A DNA stretch of 64,000 nucleotides from Ampelomyces quisqualis (GCA_018398575.1 JAGTXZ010000002.1:1924501-1988500), one strand, 5' to 3'. Positions 43,585 through 56,599 are shown, counted from the stretch's first letter. A program made the numbers and translations. Notes: generated by a model from the letters alone, not told the origin.

Positions 43585-46500
43585 AAAGCTAAGATCTTTA
43601 TAAAGTTTAATATTAGAGCTACCTTTTACAAAATTTATATAGATTCTAACTTTAAAGAACATACTACCTTTTGGACCTATTATAGTACTTATAAGTATAA
43701 GGTTTTTTCTTTTAGCTTATATAACAGGTAGCTATGTATTAGTTCTATAAAAAAAATGTACTAATAAATTACCTTAACAATTTCTATATTACTTATCTTT
43801 AAATAATTCTAATTTACTCTAAGAATATAAACTTATATTAGGAATATATCCAAAAGATTCTTTAGCGTCTATATACTATAAGGCTATAAGTAGATGTGTA
43901 GAAGAGTAAATTCTATATAACCTATACAAAGTATCTAGGTTATATTTTAATAAACAAGGGTACTAAAGTTAACTCTAACAAAGTAGAAGCTTTCTTAAAC
44001 TAGTCTAAACCTACTACAGTTACTAGCGTTAAGTTACTCTTTAGTTTTATTAGTTTTTATTAATAATTTATTAAGGATCTCTCTTGTGTAGCTAAACTAA
44101 TTATAAAGCTTTAGAGTTCTACTGCCCCTTTTAAATAGACTACTAACTACTAATAGGCTTTTGATTAGATTAAAGCCTTACTTCTAGCTACTCCTATCTT
44201 ATCTTATTTCTATTCTAAGTATAATATAAAATTAGAAACTAACGCGTTAGATAGAGTAATAGCAGGAGTACTCTCTTAAAAACACTCTAATAATAAGTAG
44301 AATCCTATAGCCTTCTATAGTTACGCCTTATCTAGAGCTAAACTTAATTAGAAAATATATAACAAAGAACTATTTACTATCTTAAAAGCACTTAAGAAGT
44401 AGAAAGCTAAACTTACCTTAATATAAAGCTAAATCTAAGTGTATTTAGACTATAACTATTTAGAATACTCTATAACTATAAAGGTTCTTAATATATGTTA
44501 ATCTTAATAGGCAGAGATTATTACCTCTTTTAATTTCTTTATTAAGTATACGCCTAGTTAGTTAAACAAGAGAGCTAATATCCTTAGCTAAAGAGAATTA
44601 GATATTAGTAAGGTTAAGGCTGTATAATAAGACAATAGATCCTATATACTTCTAGGACCTAAATAACTAAATTACCTAGTTAACTCTAAACTAGCCTAGA
44701 ACTACGTTTATACCTATCTAGAGGTTACTATTTTAGCTATTTTAGTCTAATCTATTAGTGCCTTACTAAACCTTTATTCTTTAGAACTAATTAAAGCTCT
44801 GCTAGTAAAAGAATACTACTTCTTTAAAAAAGAACGCCTTAAGCTCTCCTAGCTATACTACGTCTAAGAAGAACTTTTGCTATATTACTTACACCTTTAT
44901 GTACCTAAGGATTTCCTGTTATATACCTAACCAATTGGAAAGGCTTATAACTAGGTATTAACTGCTTATCTAAGCGCTAGAAAGACGTATTAGCTCCTAG
45001 CCTAGTTATACTATTAGAAAGGTATAGAGGCTATATATAAACACAATATACAAAACTATATTTTCTATTAAAGATCTTATCTAAGACAGCTCTAATCCTA
45101 AGAGTTCTTCTATCTATTACTAATTCTTAATAGGTCTATACAGCGTTTATATATAGATTTTAAGATAGTTCTAAAGGATTATTATACCTAGAATCAAAAT
45201 ATAGTTATTATTTAATATCTATTAAAGTGTACTATTTCTATTTCTTACTATAAAATAATTAATGCTTAATAGATAGCTTACTTGTTTATCTAATAGGTGT
45301 ATTAATTTAGCTATACGCCTAAAAGTATTATATCTCATTGCAGCTTCTAGTTTGTATTCTAATTCTAGTCTAAATTCTACTAGATTCTAGGCGTACAAAT
45401 TAAGCTTTCTACTATCTATTACAAATAGACTAATAGTTAAACTAAGATTATAAATAAGTATATTAATTAACAATTAACGCTCTTTATATTCTATTATTAG
45501 AATAACTAGAGTAACCTTTTACTAATAATTAATTAAGCCTAGGTAACGTTACTATACTTTATAATTAGCATAGCACTATATTAGCTTCTGTTTAGATCTA
45601 AACTAAAATAGAGCTAGAACTAGTTATTATCTACTTTAAACTATAAGAATGTAAACGTTAAGAATACTCTAAGCCTAGCTACCTATATGTATAAAGCTTA
45701 GTATATAGCTAAAGATAATATAGAGAAAGCGTAGTAATAGATAGCTACTAAAGTAAAGAAATATTAATCACTTGTTAATTAGTTAGTAGGTAACAAGGTT
45801 TACTTATTAACCTAAAACCTATCTGTTACCTATCTAAGTTACAAGCTTACTAAATTATAGGAAGGTCTCTTTAAAGTTTTAGAATAAGTAAGTTATTTAT
45901 TCTAACTGAAGCTACCTAAAGGCTCTAAAATCTATAACGTATTTACTCTAGATACACTCTATAAGGACTCTAATAATCTCTTGCCTAGTTAGCTAAGTCT
46001 AAACCTATCTAGTATTCTAATTTAAGGTGTTAAAGAATAGGAGGTAGAAGAGATCCTAGCTATTAAGCTATACTGCTCTATCTTAAAGTATAGCGTAAAA
46101 TAGGTAAGTTAAAACTCTAATTCTACCTAGTATAATATATTAAACTTTATAGGAGTACTACATATCTTACAAGCGTTCTATAAACGCTATCTAAAACAGC
46201 TAGAACTTGTATAAGCGTTAGCTAAATAGATTATAGTATAAAAAATAGAAGTTATAGATTTTATAGCATTTTAAGATAATTATATTAGAGAAATTAAACT
46301 GAATATTGCAACTACTATACTAGTAGGTAACAACTATTAATAATAAGAGCCTTACTCTTCTATTAGATCTAATAGTAAACTATTATTACTACTAGTAAAA
46401 TACTCTTAACTATTTAACTTCTTAGGTGCAGACACTAACGCACTACCTAGTTATCTTCTGTTTTAGCCCTACCTACTACAGGTACTAGCTACTTTCTCTA

Positions 46501-46833
46501 CTACCTAATCTACCTAAGATACTATTAAGACATTTACTAGCTAAGTAACTATACTAGTTAACCTAGCTGTACTCTACCTAAGCAACCTAACCTCTTTAGC
46601 TATCTCTTTTACCTCTCTAGCTAGCTCCTTCTTCTAGTAATAAGTACTAACAAGTAAGTTAGTAGTATTTATATTAGCTACCTATATAGTGCCTACTTAT
46701 ATAGTAGTAGCTAACTAAAACGCTACTACCTAGATATTAGACTTCTACTCTAATACTACCTTGTTAGACTTATCTCTACCTAGAGTAGTAAACCTATAGT
46801 TAAGAGCCTTAAAGAAGCTATTATACTATTAGC
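43585..46833 (+). mobile_element. Ty3/gypsy chromodomain retrotransposon fragment D
   Basis: Begins directly after the C2 3' LTR in the middle of RT and runs to the A2 LTR. C2 therefore probably inserted in D, whose 5' half is not in the window. D is distinct from A, B, C and E in sequence. It contains RT, RNase H, integrase, the GPF-like tail and a chromodomain. 46150-46833 is the 3' tail or noncoding part, with Ser/Leu-rich frames. A2 truncates it before any LTR. Confidence 0.85.
43590..46150 (+). pseudogene. pol: D pol remnant: RT to chromodomain
   Basis: RT part reads AKIFIKFNIRATFYKIYID and EYTTFWTYYSTYKYKVFSF at 43587-43720, but the YLDD segment that should follow is too decayed to see. 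The thumb reads TKYLGYILINKGTKVN. RNase H at about 44190-44480 has NIKLETNALDRVIAGVLS. The integrase zinc region is near 44980-45090 (RKTYQLLAQLYYQKGIE). The integrase core has LYIDFK near 45150 and YTPKSIIS near 45320. At the second catalytic site (about 45333) the Asp position is His. A tail VGNKVYLLT precedes a chromodomain at 46034-46140 (VEEILAIKLYCSILKYSVKW). Stops are mostly TAG/TAA. Confidence 0.85.
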
Positions 46834-47094
46834 TATAAGAGGCAGACTCTAAATGTAGTTGCTAGGAAATAAAGACGTAAATTTGTAATCTATTCTAATT
46901 GCTACCTAGAAGGTTTTTATAGTTTTAAGGCAGTCTAGTCTAGGAGATTTAGGTGCTCTAGTCTAGAACTGTTTTTAGTATTCTAGCCTAGAGAAGTTTT
47001 TGCGTTTTAGTTTAGAACCTTCTTTTTAGTGTTCTAGTCTAGTAAGCTAAGGTTTTTCTGTAACTAAAGACTAACTAGGCAGCAGCCTATTACA
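46834..47094 (-). repeat. A2 3' LTR (longer variant)
   Basis: 261 bp, against 217 bp in A1. The extra length comes from a fourth ~24-bp GAACACTAAAAA-type unit and variation between units (about 46935-47040). Ends are TATAAGAGGCAG (from TGTAAG...) and CCTATTACA. Confidence 0.9.
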
Positions 47095-47891
47095 TAATCC
47101 CTCTGCTCTAGCGCTAGGCGCACTTAGACCTGCATAACTATTAAAATAAAAATTACTTTACTTAGGTCTGTTAATCTGTACTCTTACTTCTCTTTTTAGG
47201 TAGTACTGTGTACTGCACTAGCCTTACCTTCTGCACCCTTACTTATACGTTACTTTTCTTATTAACCTATGTATCTTCTGCGCTTATGCTACTATTTGCA
47301 AAGATACTAAGTCTACGCACTTCTTACAGCTCTTCTGCTAAGCGTTACGCTATTAACTTCTCTACTATAAGTGTTATATCTAAGGCGCTAAGCTAAGTCT
47401 AGGTAAGTTACTAACTAAAAATAGAATAGACCTAACATTGTTATTAAAGCTAAGCTTAACCTACTATATTATTTAGGCTGCGCTATTACTTAGCTTAAGA
47501 GTAACAAGTCTAAGTGTAAGATTACTTGCAGTAAGAGTACCTACGCTTAGTATAAGGACGCGTACATTATGCGCAGGCCTTTAAGTTAACTACTATATTC
47601 TTTTACTTATCTAGTTAATTCTAATAACTTTCTAGATTAACAATTACCTTAAGATTAAAGTTATCTTACTTTATAACGCTCTTACTTGCAATCCTAAAGT
47701 TAAGCAGCTGTTAACACAGTATATAATCTCTAGTCTCTAGTCTAGCTTTGTTAACAAGCTTAGAGCTGCTTAGGCAAAGTCTTGTAGTAGTAACAAGTCT
47801 AGCTACTAAAGTCTAACGCGCAAGGTTACTAAGGTTAATATCCTAGTAGACATCTACTAGCTTCTCTAGTAGCTTCTTGTTAAGCAGAACA
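46834..47891 (-). mobile_element. retrotransposon A2, 3' part
   Basis: Minus-orientation copy of A: 3' LTR 46834-47094 and internal sequence to 47891, where B1 interrupts. The polypurine tract complement TCCCTCTGCTCT follows the LTR. It aligns with A1 29980 back to 29190, and the element resumes at 61158. The 62-codon plus-strand open frame at 47208-47396 is antisense to A, with no recognised domain. Confidence 0.92.
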
Positions 47892-47895
47892 CTAT
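47892..47895 (+). repeat. target-site duplication of B1 (CTAT)
   Basis: CTAT before B1 is repeated at 61158-61161 after it. The uninterrupted target, CACTATTATTTGC, is seen inverted in A1 near 29180-29195. B2 also has a 4-bp duplication, so B integrase probably makes 4-bp staggers. Confidence 0.85.
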
Positions 47896-48079
47896 TGTAG
47901 TAAAGTAATATAAGAAGTAAGTCTAAAGAACGCTTAGGGTACAGCTAAGAGTATAGACAAGATATAATAGCTAAAGAGCTATTAGAAGACAATAACCTAC
48001 ACAACGCACACCTAATAATAATATATTTAATTCTACATTAAATCTAATAGGCTTTAGAAGTAAACAACACTCTACTATA
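47896..48079 (+). repeat. B1 5' LTR
   Basis: 184 bp, same family as 60974-61157 and, inverted, the B2 LTRs. Directly after it, TATAGTAACTAATTATAA is the likely decayed primer-binding site; the B2 copy reads TATAGCAACTAATTAC, pointing to an original TATGGCAAC (inference). Confidence 0.92.
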
Positions 48080-48249
48080 TATAGTAACTAATTATAACTC
48101 TAAATTCTTATTAGCCTAACCCTTAAGAGGCTGCGCACCTGCGCATATACCTACGCTCTTCTGTAGTTCTTGTAACCTAGGAATTGCAAGAACGTAACAG
48201 TCTAACAAGTGTTTAGTAAGCTGCTACAGCTCTTTCTAGAATATAATTA

Positions 48250-51213
48250 GTATTTATTCTAAGAACATAGAGTTAGTACTCTAAGATTAGAGGAACAGAA
48301 AATAGGATCTAGAGCAAGGCCTATCTAAAGTACCTAAATTAGCTATTACTAGAACTAAGTTAGAAAGGAGATTAAGCAGACTCTAAAAAGCAGAGCAATA
48401 GCTAAAGAAGTAAGACGCAAGCTATAGCTAAAGCTATATTAGGCTAAGCAAAAGCGCAAATTTATTGCGCTCTACTAAGCATATAGTTTACTAAAGAAGT
48501 TCTAGAGTACAGACAGCAGAAACAACTAAGAGCAGACTAAGGAAGACATTAAAACAGGTAGTTAGAAAGAAAAGAAAACTAACAATTGCTTAGACAGCAA
48601 GTATAAAGAAATTAGAAAGAAATCAGTAGACTTTATAATAGAAGCGCTATTAGACATTAGAAAAGCTTAAGCCTTTAGTTTTTTAGCAACTCTATACAAA
48701 GTAGTAACTTTAATTCTAGTCTTTTAGGCTATTGCTCTTCTTTAGTCTATTTAAATAAGCTCTAACTACTATTAAGGCAGCCTATAAAAGTAACGTAGAA
48801 ACAACATAAAACTACTTAACAGCGTATTAAGTTGTTAACGCCTTAAATACTCTAACAGACAGAAAGCTCTTCTACTAACACCTATAGAGTTAATAAGAGA
48901 AGCTAGCGCAAATATAAGTAGTGCGCTAGAGGAGCAGGCTAAACAGCTATTAGAAGAGCACTCTAGGCGCAAAAGTATAGGCTAAGATAACTTAATATTA
49001 AGAGCTCTTTAGATACTAGTAGAGTCTCTTAACTAAGTATAGCTTCTATTGTACACAACGCAGTTACTGTCTTACCTAGCAGAAAATATGCTGTTGTTTA
49101 ATAGGACTAACGTTACAGACTTTTTAGAGCGCTTTAAGGACTTCTTAAAGTACTATAGCTTTATAGACTAGATAATAATTAACAGACTAGTAGCTTACTA
49201 TAAGCTAAGACAGAAGACTATTATACAGGTGTCTAAAGAGTATACAGAAGCCTAAGACAACTACTTGTAGAGAGAGCTCTGTAATAGCCTCTAATAACGC
49301 TTTAAAAACAATAACAAAGGTTAATAAAAAGGAGGTATAGAGTACTTTAAACACTAGCTAGGTTAGTGCTAAATAAGATTAGACCTAAAGATTAGAAACT
49401 ACTTGCAGAACTTTTAAATCTATAGTAAAAGGTTTATTAAAGTAGGCACTATTAATAAGGCTACTACCTTGTTAAGGGACTACTGCTCTAACACGCAACA
49501 AAGATTCTAGAGAAGTTTAGCCTAAAAACAAACACTCTAAAGGACTTTAAGTACAAAAAGATCTAAGACTATCTAGTAAAGTGCCTAGAAGTAGAGAAGG
49601 AAGCGCGCATATTAAATCTAGCAGAAGCTATAAAAGCCTTTTAACTAGAGGTAGAGTTTAAAGTAGAACTAGTAGCTAAACAACTATTAGCCCTACTGTA
49701 ACAAAACAACTTTAAACTTAGAATTAAGCTAGAAATAAACTTCTAACCTGCTACCTTTTAGTTGCTAACAAAGAGCACTCTATTTAGAAACTAGCGTAAG
49801 TAAGCTCTTCTTAGTACAGCGCCTACAAAGAACAAAGTAGATAACTTTATAGATAAGATACTATAGCTTAGGCTTAACTAAATAACTATTAAGCAGCAGC
49901 TATAGAGTATGTAATAGACTTCTTGCAAAGCAGAGCTTATAAACAATCTAGTTATTTATGCCTTAGTTTGCAAGCAAACTAAAGAGTAATTAGAAGCCCT
50001 GCAACTATATATACCTTAGCTAGCCCTATAGAACTAAGGCTATTAGAACTACAGGTAACAGTAGCAAGTACAGAAGAATAATAACTATTAGTACAATAGC
50101 TAGAACTATAGCTACTTAAATAACAATTAGAGTTACAAGTAGAAATATTGTAGTAGAGAACTACTAAGCAGCTTTAGAATAAACTGTTAAGTTTTTAATA
50201 AGACTAGGCATTTAAAGCAAAACTGCCTAACACTAAGAGGCTTTATTACTAACAGCTAGTGCTTTCTTAACAAACGCAACATACTCTAATAGAAGACGCC
50301 TAATAATCTATAAGGCAGAGTTACTAGCCTTAGCAACGCACAATAGGCTAAGACTGTTTTAGCTAAGATTAAGAGGCGCTTTTTAAAATGTAACGTTAAC
50401 TTTCTTAAGGTTAAATCCAAATTTATAGGCAGACCTAGTCTCTCTATTCTTATTAAGAATAACGCAGTTTCTATACAGCTAGTGCCTAACACCTTAAGAG
50501 CACTGTTAGAAGTAAACTATAATAAGTATTAGGACATGTTAGACTACTTTATAACTAAATCTAAGAAACTCTTTACTAACAGCAGCTTAGTATTAGCTGC
50601 AGTTATTAGCTAAAACTAAGTAAAATATAGTAACAGTTAACTTATATACAGTTAGGTTTAGGTTTAGAAGCTACCTTAGAAGCTAGTTAATAGAATTCTA
50701 CACTTAAAAGGCTATAGAGACAGAGATAACAGCTACTTTATAAGTAAAAAGTTAGGGTAAGACTACTTAGTTTAATTTGCAAGCAATAAGAAATTAAGAG
50801 ATATAGAAATAGAGAAAGTTACCTAACTAACTAAAGGGCTGTTAAAGCCTACCTACGCAGTAGAGCAAAAAGAGAAGAACCTAAAGAAGCAGCAGCTAGT
50901 CTAGAAGTTTAAGGCTAACGCCTAATTAGTTATCTAGCGCATCCTTAACACTCTAGTTCTATTACTACTTAAGACTGTTATTAGCAACATGCTAGAGGTT
51001 AAGAAGAAGCTGTTCTAAGTAAGCTACACGCTAGCTAAGTTTAAAGACCTTTTAGTTGCTCTAATACGCTACATAACAGTTTAAAGCGCTAACAAAGACT
51101 TAGATAGAAACTAACCTACTATAAGAGCGAGTGTTAACTTGCTAACCTAGGGCTTACTTCTAGACTACGTGCTAGTTAAGGCAGTAAACAGAAAAGTAAG
51201 TAAGTGCTTTAGC
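48250..51213 (+). pseudogene. gag: B1 gag remnant
   Basis: The capsid-like part at about 49090-49600 reads TNVTDFLERFKDFLKYY then LVAYYKLRQKT, as in fungal gypsy gag. A Gln-rich region (49900-50170) follows. A C-terminal region at 50900-51070 (LLKTVISNMLEVKKKLF) resembles the segment before protease in this lineage. No clear CCHC knuckle was found. The short element at 51214 cuts the frame just before the protease. Open frames on the minus strand here (50286-50492, 52288-52536, 52906-53088) are shadows. Confidence 0.75.
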
Positions 51214-51371
51214 GTTAGAAAAATTTAAGATTAATCTAATTAGCCTGATTGCTACAACTCGCGGCAGCCTAACAGTAATACTGTCTACTAGACAATTTGC
51301 TAAAGTTGCCCTACTTACTTCTAGTCGCTAGCAACCTAACAGCAACCTAACAGTAAGTTAGCTGTGTTACC

Positions 51372-51434
51372 TGTGTCGCTAGTGTTGCTAGTGTTGCTAG
51401 TGTTACTAATGTTGCTAGTGTTGCTAATGTTACC
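51372..51434 (+). repeat. 9-bp tandem repeats (GTGTTGCTA)
   Basis: Seven consecutive 9-bp units with small variations (GTGTCGCTA, GTGTTACTA, ATGTTGCTA). Related units (GTGTTGCTA, ATGTCGCGG, ATGTTACTA) sit at the right end (about 52040-52066), at 3621-3650 and at 36513-36545. Likely subterminal transposase-binding repeats (inference). Confidence 0.8.
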
Positions 51435-51471
51435 AATTTTACTCACGTGACTGTATCACTGTATATTTCAG

Positions 51472-51899
51472 ATTACGTAATTGTTTTAAAAACCCAAAAT
51501 ATAGAGCGGAATCTCCTCTTTAAAATGCACTATTCAGAATTTTAATAACTAGTCTAGTTATTGAGATATAGCGCGTTGAAGGTATAAACGGTTTTAAAAA
51601 AACTTTAAAGTACGTTTAAGACAATAAATCTACACACCTACATATACTATGTAATAATAAAATAGTTCTAGAGTAAAATCTGCACTTTAGTTACTGTTTC
51701 TTTAATAAAAAATATAATATATTATCTAGTCAAAGTGATAGAGCTTTAGCGAAACCAAGCCTTGGCAAAGAACTTTAAAACTCTACAAACTTTACTGCCT
51801 TGCATCTCAACAACAAGAGCAGCTATAAGAAATCTAAAAAGTACGTTTTAAAGAGAAAATTGAGCTCTATATTTTGGGTTTTTAGGATAATAACGTAAT
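51472..51899. repeat. long inverted repeat arms of the MITE-like element
   Basis: The left arm at 51472-51543 and right arm at 51830-51899 are reverse complements over about 70 bp, including AAAACCCAAAATATAGAGC versus GCTCTATATTTTGGGTTTTT. The ~285-bp spacer could let the single strand fold into a large hairpin. Copy 1 has the right arm at 3411-3479. Confidence 0.88.
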
Positions 51900-52083
51900 G
51901 GCGCGGGTGGGGCAGGTGGGTCTAGTGGATCAGGCAGATTAATTTGAGCGTTTCAGTCTAATTAGGCGGCCAGAACAAATAGGGGACTCTAGGGACAGTC
52001 AAGTACAGTTAAGAACCGTCTGGTTAACTGTTATAATAGTGTTGCTAATGTCGCGGATGTTACTAACGTTATGTTTTCCTAAC

Positions 52084-55000
52084 AAGTATTAATACTAAAT
52101 ACTAGTTAGACCTAGAGATTAGCTAGATTAAAAGGCACATCTAACGCAATAAAGAACTAGGCCTTAAGCTTGCTACTAACAAGGACTTCTATAAGCCTAC
52201 TTACTGTTAGAGAGAGTATAATTAAGCCTTAGGCGTAGAGCACCTTAGAAGGGAGTGCCTAAAAGTACCTATTAATATTAAGGAAACCTAGTTTCTTAGC
52301 CTTATTAACTCTAGCGCAAAGCTTAACACTATAAAAAGAGAAACAGTAGAACAAGCTATGCTTCTAATTACGTTTCTGCTAAAGAGTATAAGAACTACAA
52401 AAATAGTAGTAGCAAATAGTTTAACTAAAGGGTTCTTAAGCATTATATAGAGAGTACTTATTACTATTAGAAGGATTAAAATCTGCACTAGTTTCTTTAT
52501 CCTTAAGAAGTGCACAAACCTAATTATCTTAGGCAATCTCTTTCTAACAGATACTTAAGCTAGAATTAAGTACGCTACTAATAGGCTAACCTACTGCTAA
52601 ATTTTTAGCAAGGATAGCAAACATAGTACAAGATTAATGTACATAAGGAGCAATTAAATTAACGCGCTAGGACTCTACTCTAGGCCTCTTATAGGAAACG
52701 TTAGAAGAGTGTAATCGCTAGCGTTTTACTTCTATCTAAACCTGTTGTACAGCTAGACTAGAACTATTAATTAAACTTAACATAGCTTTAAATAGACTCT
52801 AATACTTTAAGCAAGAATTAGCTAGCAATAAAGTTAGTAACAGAGTAGCTCTAACAGAAATCTTTATTACTAATTATTCTTTTAGAAACATAGTTCTTTT
52901 AGTAGCTAGGTGTAGGCACTATAGGCGCAGAGCCTAACAGATCTATTATTATTAGTAACAGCAATAGAATATACATGCTTATTAGCAATAGCGTAGGCTA
53001 CTACTCTTAAAATATTATAGCAAGTGTTGTAAGGTAGCTCTCTTAGAGTCTTAGGATTAATATTAGTGCTAAGAGCTTCTAGGAGCAAGAGCTTAGTAAA
53101 ATAACTAGCAAGAAGAGGTTACTTATTAAAGTAATAACAATTTAGCTAAAGCGCACAACTAATCTACAATTAAATAACGTTTTCTTTAATATTAGCACTT
53201 TACACAAGCAAAAAGCTTATAAGGTCTAGCTAGTAGATAACTTAGAACAGGCCCTTAGAGATATTAGTAGGTATAAAGATTAGAAAGAGCGTGCGCGCAT
53301 TTAACAGGTACTAAATAAGAAGAATACTCTATTTTTAAGCTACTTTAAGCTATAACACGCAAAGTTCCTTAGAGGTATAAGGCTTACGCCTAAACGCCTG
53401 TTAAAGATAAAGATCTCTCTAGACTTACTCCTATAAGAACAAGTTATGCTAGAGAAGCTACTTTACTAACATAAAGCTGCCCTAGCCTAGAACTTTAGCA
53501 AATTAGGACAAGTTAGCTTTAAGGTAGTACCTCTAATTAAAATTAACACTATTCCTTACAACGCGTAGCAAGCTAATTAGTTTCCTATCCTCTAAAACCT
53601 TAGAGAAGTAGTAGTTAAAATAGTATAGAAACGTATTAACTAAGAGGCTCTTAAACTGTGCAGAAGCTAGTACTAAAACCTATAGTTTCTAGTAGCTAAG
53701 AAAGACAAAGAATATTAACTTATTAACAACGCATAAAAGATAAATAAAGTTACAATTTATAACGCAAACTTACTACCTAATTTAGATAAATTTGCAAAAG
53801 ATTTTACTAGTTGCGTGATTATAAGCTTACTTAACTTCTTCTTAGGATACAACTAAGTAGAGTTGCACAAGGACTTTTAGAACGTAACAGTATTCTATAC
53901 ACCTATTAGACTAGTGCGCTAGTATATGCTGCCTATAAGTATAATAAATTTAGTTGCTAAATTTATACGCTTTATAACTAAGATATGCTAAGATTACATT
54001 CTAGAACGCTGCAGACCTTACTTAGATAACGCTTATGTTAAGAGACTAAAGTACTACTATAACAGAATAGAAATTAAACTAGGTATTAGAAAATACGTTG
54101 CAGAGCACTTCTGCAATATAGACGCTGTGTTCGCAGACATTAAACGCGCAGAAGCTATAATATTAGGTTACAAATTAGATTTCTACTACGCGTCTATAAT
54201 TGTAGTAGGTTATTAGGTTAACGCTGCTGGCTGCTATCCTAATTACAAGAAAATTAAGAAAATCTTCTCCTAGATGCACTATAGAGACTAGAAAGACGTT
54301 TAAATGTTTATAACAATATATGTGTATTACAGAGTATAGATTAAGTATTTTGCTATTATTTTAGAGCTGCTCTTCTGCCTGCTACGCAAGAACGCGCCTT
54401 TTAAGTAGTCTTTAGAATAATAGAGCGTAATAGACAAATTAAAACACGCGCCATACTCTACGCTAGTACTTATCTCTATCTCTTATAACAAACTATTACT
54501 TCTAATTGTTATTTTTGTTAATAGTAGCAAAAAGAGTTAGGGCGCAGTTCTTATACAGCTAGATCTAAAGGGTTGTTAGCACTCTATCTAGTACAAAAGT
54601 AGGGTTTAGTCTAAATCTAAACAAAATTAGAACTTAGAAAAATACAAATGTAAAGCCCTGCTCCTAGCACTAAAGAAGTTTTGAACCTACTTGTATAGAG
54701 TAGATTTTATTATAGAAACAGACATAAAGACACTAGTTGTACAGCTTTAGCAAAGTGTAACTAACTTGCTAGAAGCTCTTGTTACGCAGTAGCTAGTACT
54801 TCTTAATATGTAAGAATTTAATATAGTCTATATTAAAGGCAAGAAAAACGTAGTAGCTAACGCCTTCTTAAGAAGACCTAAGAAGCTAGGATAAGAGTAA
54901 CCTAAGGAGCTAGAAGAGCATATTAAGGATTTTATTAATACTTATTTAAATATAGTATAGCTTACTATTGCTCTACAGCTGCGCGTATGTAATCTACGTT

Positions 55001-56340
55001 ATAGAGTATATAAGGCTAATATTAGTTTTAGAAAAGACTCTCTAGATAAAGCGTAGAATAAAAAGTCTTAGGCTTAGGCTTAATAGATTCTATTCTACTG
55101 CCAGCCTAATAGTCTTTTAAGAGCTAAAATAAAAAAGTTTACAAGAAGGGCACTTAAATTAATAGTAAGAGAGAAGCACCTTTTCTTAATACTAACTAGA
55201 GAAAACTTACTATAGCAGATTATAGATAAACTTAACAAACGTTTAGCTATTATTAAAGCTATACATAATAAATTTAGACACTATAGAAAGAAAGGCACAT
55301 AGCGCAAAGTTTAGGCGTATTATTATTAGAAAGGACAATATAAGAATGTTAAGTCCTATGTTAAGTTATGCCTAAAGTGTTAAGTATACGCCTTAGTAAC
55401 AGTTTAAAAGAAACTCTAGCTAACAACTCTTCTAATAATACTCTTTAGCTAGATATCTATAGACATAGTCTATATACCTTTAGCTAGAGGCAAGAAGTTT
55501 CTTGTAGTAGCCTTATACACTATAACGCAGTAGGCTAAAGCTAAAGCTCTATTAAACGCAGACTTAGCATCTATTGTTAAGTTTCTAGAACAAAAAGTCT
55601 TTTGCTAATAGGGCCTACTACTTAAAATTTTAGTTAATAGAGGCTCTAAAAACAAGCATCTACTAATTAACCTGCAACAGCAATTTAGAATCTATAGAGT
55701 AGTAGCTAGCGCCTATTATCTATAGAGTTAAGGCTTAATTCAACAAGGACACGCGCTAATAGTAGATGCCTTAAAGAAGCTTAGCAGGATATAGGTTAAC
55801 TACTTAGACTGCGTTCTGTAGGCTGATTAGACTAGTGTTAAGCGTGCAACTAAAGAAACCTTAGCGTTTCTTATATATAGTTGTAAGCACGTACTACCTA
55901 TTAAATTGTGTATACTAACCTAGCAGACCTTACTCTAAAAAGAAGTAACTAATACTACTTTACTCTTAGCTATAAGGGCTTGTTAATTTAAAAAGAAAGA
56001 TATTAGGTTACAAGAGTCTATTGCTAGAATAGTCTAACTAAGAAACAACAATAAGAACTACTTTAATAAGAATAGAGTTACTAGAGCAGACAAACTAAAG
56101 GTTAGCAACTTAGTTTTGCTTAGAGATTCTTACTACAACAATAACTAATTAGTGCTTAGCAAGTTCCTTCTAAAATAGCAGAGGCTATTTAGAATATATA
56201 AAGTTAGAGAGAAGAGGTAGTATAACTTTAAGAAGCTTAATAGAGTACTGTTTTAAAGCTACACGCTAGGCAACAGGCTAAAGAAGTTCTATTAGCGCAC
56301 TAAAATAGAACTAAAGCTTATTAACTAGAGCCTACCTACT
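52084..56340 (+). pseudogene. pol: B1 pol remnant: protease, RT, RNase H, integrase
   Basis: Protease: INSSAKLNTIKRETVEQAM at 52304-52360, with Asp to Asn and Glu to Lys changes; ILGNLFLTDT follows near 52530. RT: LPNLDKFAKDFTSCVIISLL near 53770-53830; NFFLGYN, TPIRLVR and LVAKFIRFITKI follow; PYLDNAYVK at 54016-54042 matches the PFLDDVGVKGP active site, with the second Asp changed to Asn; KLGIRKYVAEHFCNIDAVFAD near 54085-54150. RNase H about 54500-54870. Integrase: ISIDIVYIPLARGKKFLVV at 55455-55510 and VNRGSKNKHL near 55635 (Asp to Asn). Tail GNRLKKFYQRTKIEL near 56270. No chromodomain. Confidence 0.92.
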
Positions 56341-56599
56341 AACAAGACTATAGACTAGGCGCTCCCTAGCTATAGGTAGAACATTCTACAACTAGTAGGA
56401 GAATTAGTAGCGCGCTAGTGTTCTAAGAGGCTTAAGAATACTACTAAGGTAGATAAGAATAAAAATTTAGATTTAGAACAATTAGCAGAGACGCGCTAAA
56501 GGGCTATTACAGTGCGTATTGTAAAAAACCTAAACTTTAATAGATCTAAATACAAAGTTGTTAAAATAGCCTTAAAGCATCTACAAGAACAAAAGTAGA

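Larger units (their letters stand above)
51214..52083 (+). mobile_element. MITE-like palindromic DNA element, copy 2 (complete)
   Basis: 870 bp, absent at the same site in B2 (near 20170). Termini are GTTAGAAAAA and TTTTCCTAAC (inverted). There are long inverted arms at 51472-51543 and 51830-51899. A 9-bp tandem repeat GTGTTGCTA (seven copies, about 51372-51434) lies near the left end, with similar units near the right end. The target duplication appears to be 3 bp (AGC/AGT) but is uncertain. No coding capacity. It keeps TGA, TCA and CACGTGAC contexts lost around it, so it escaped most mutation. It shares its right end with the X region. Confidence 0.85.
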
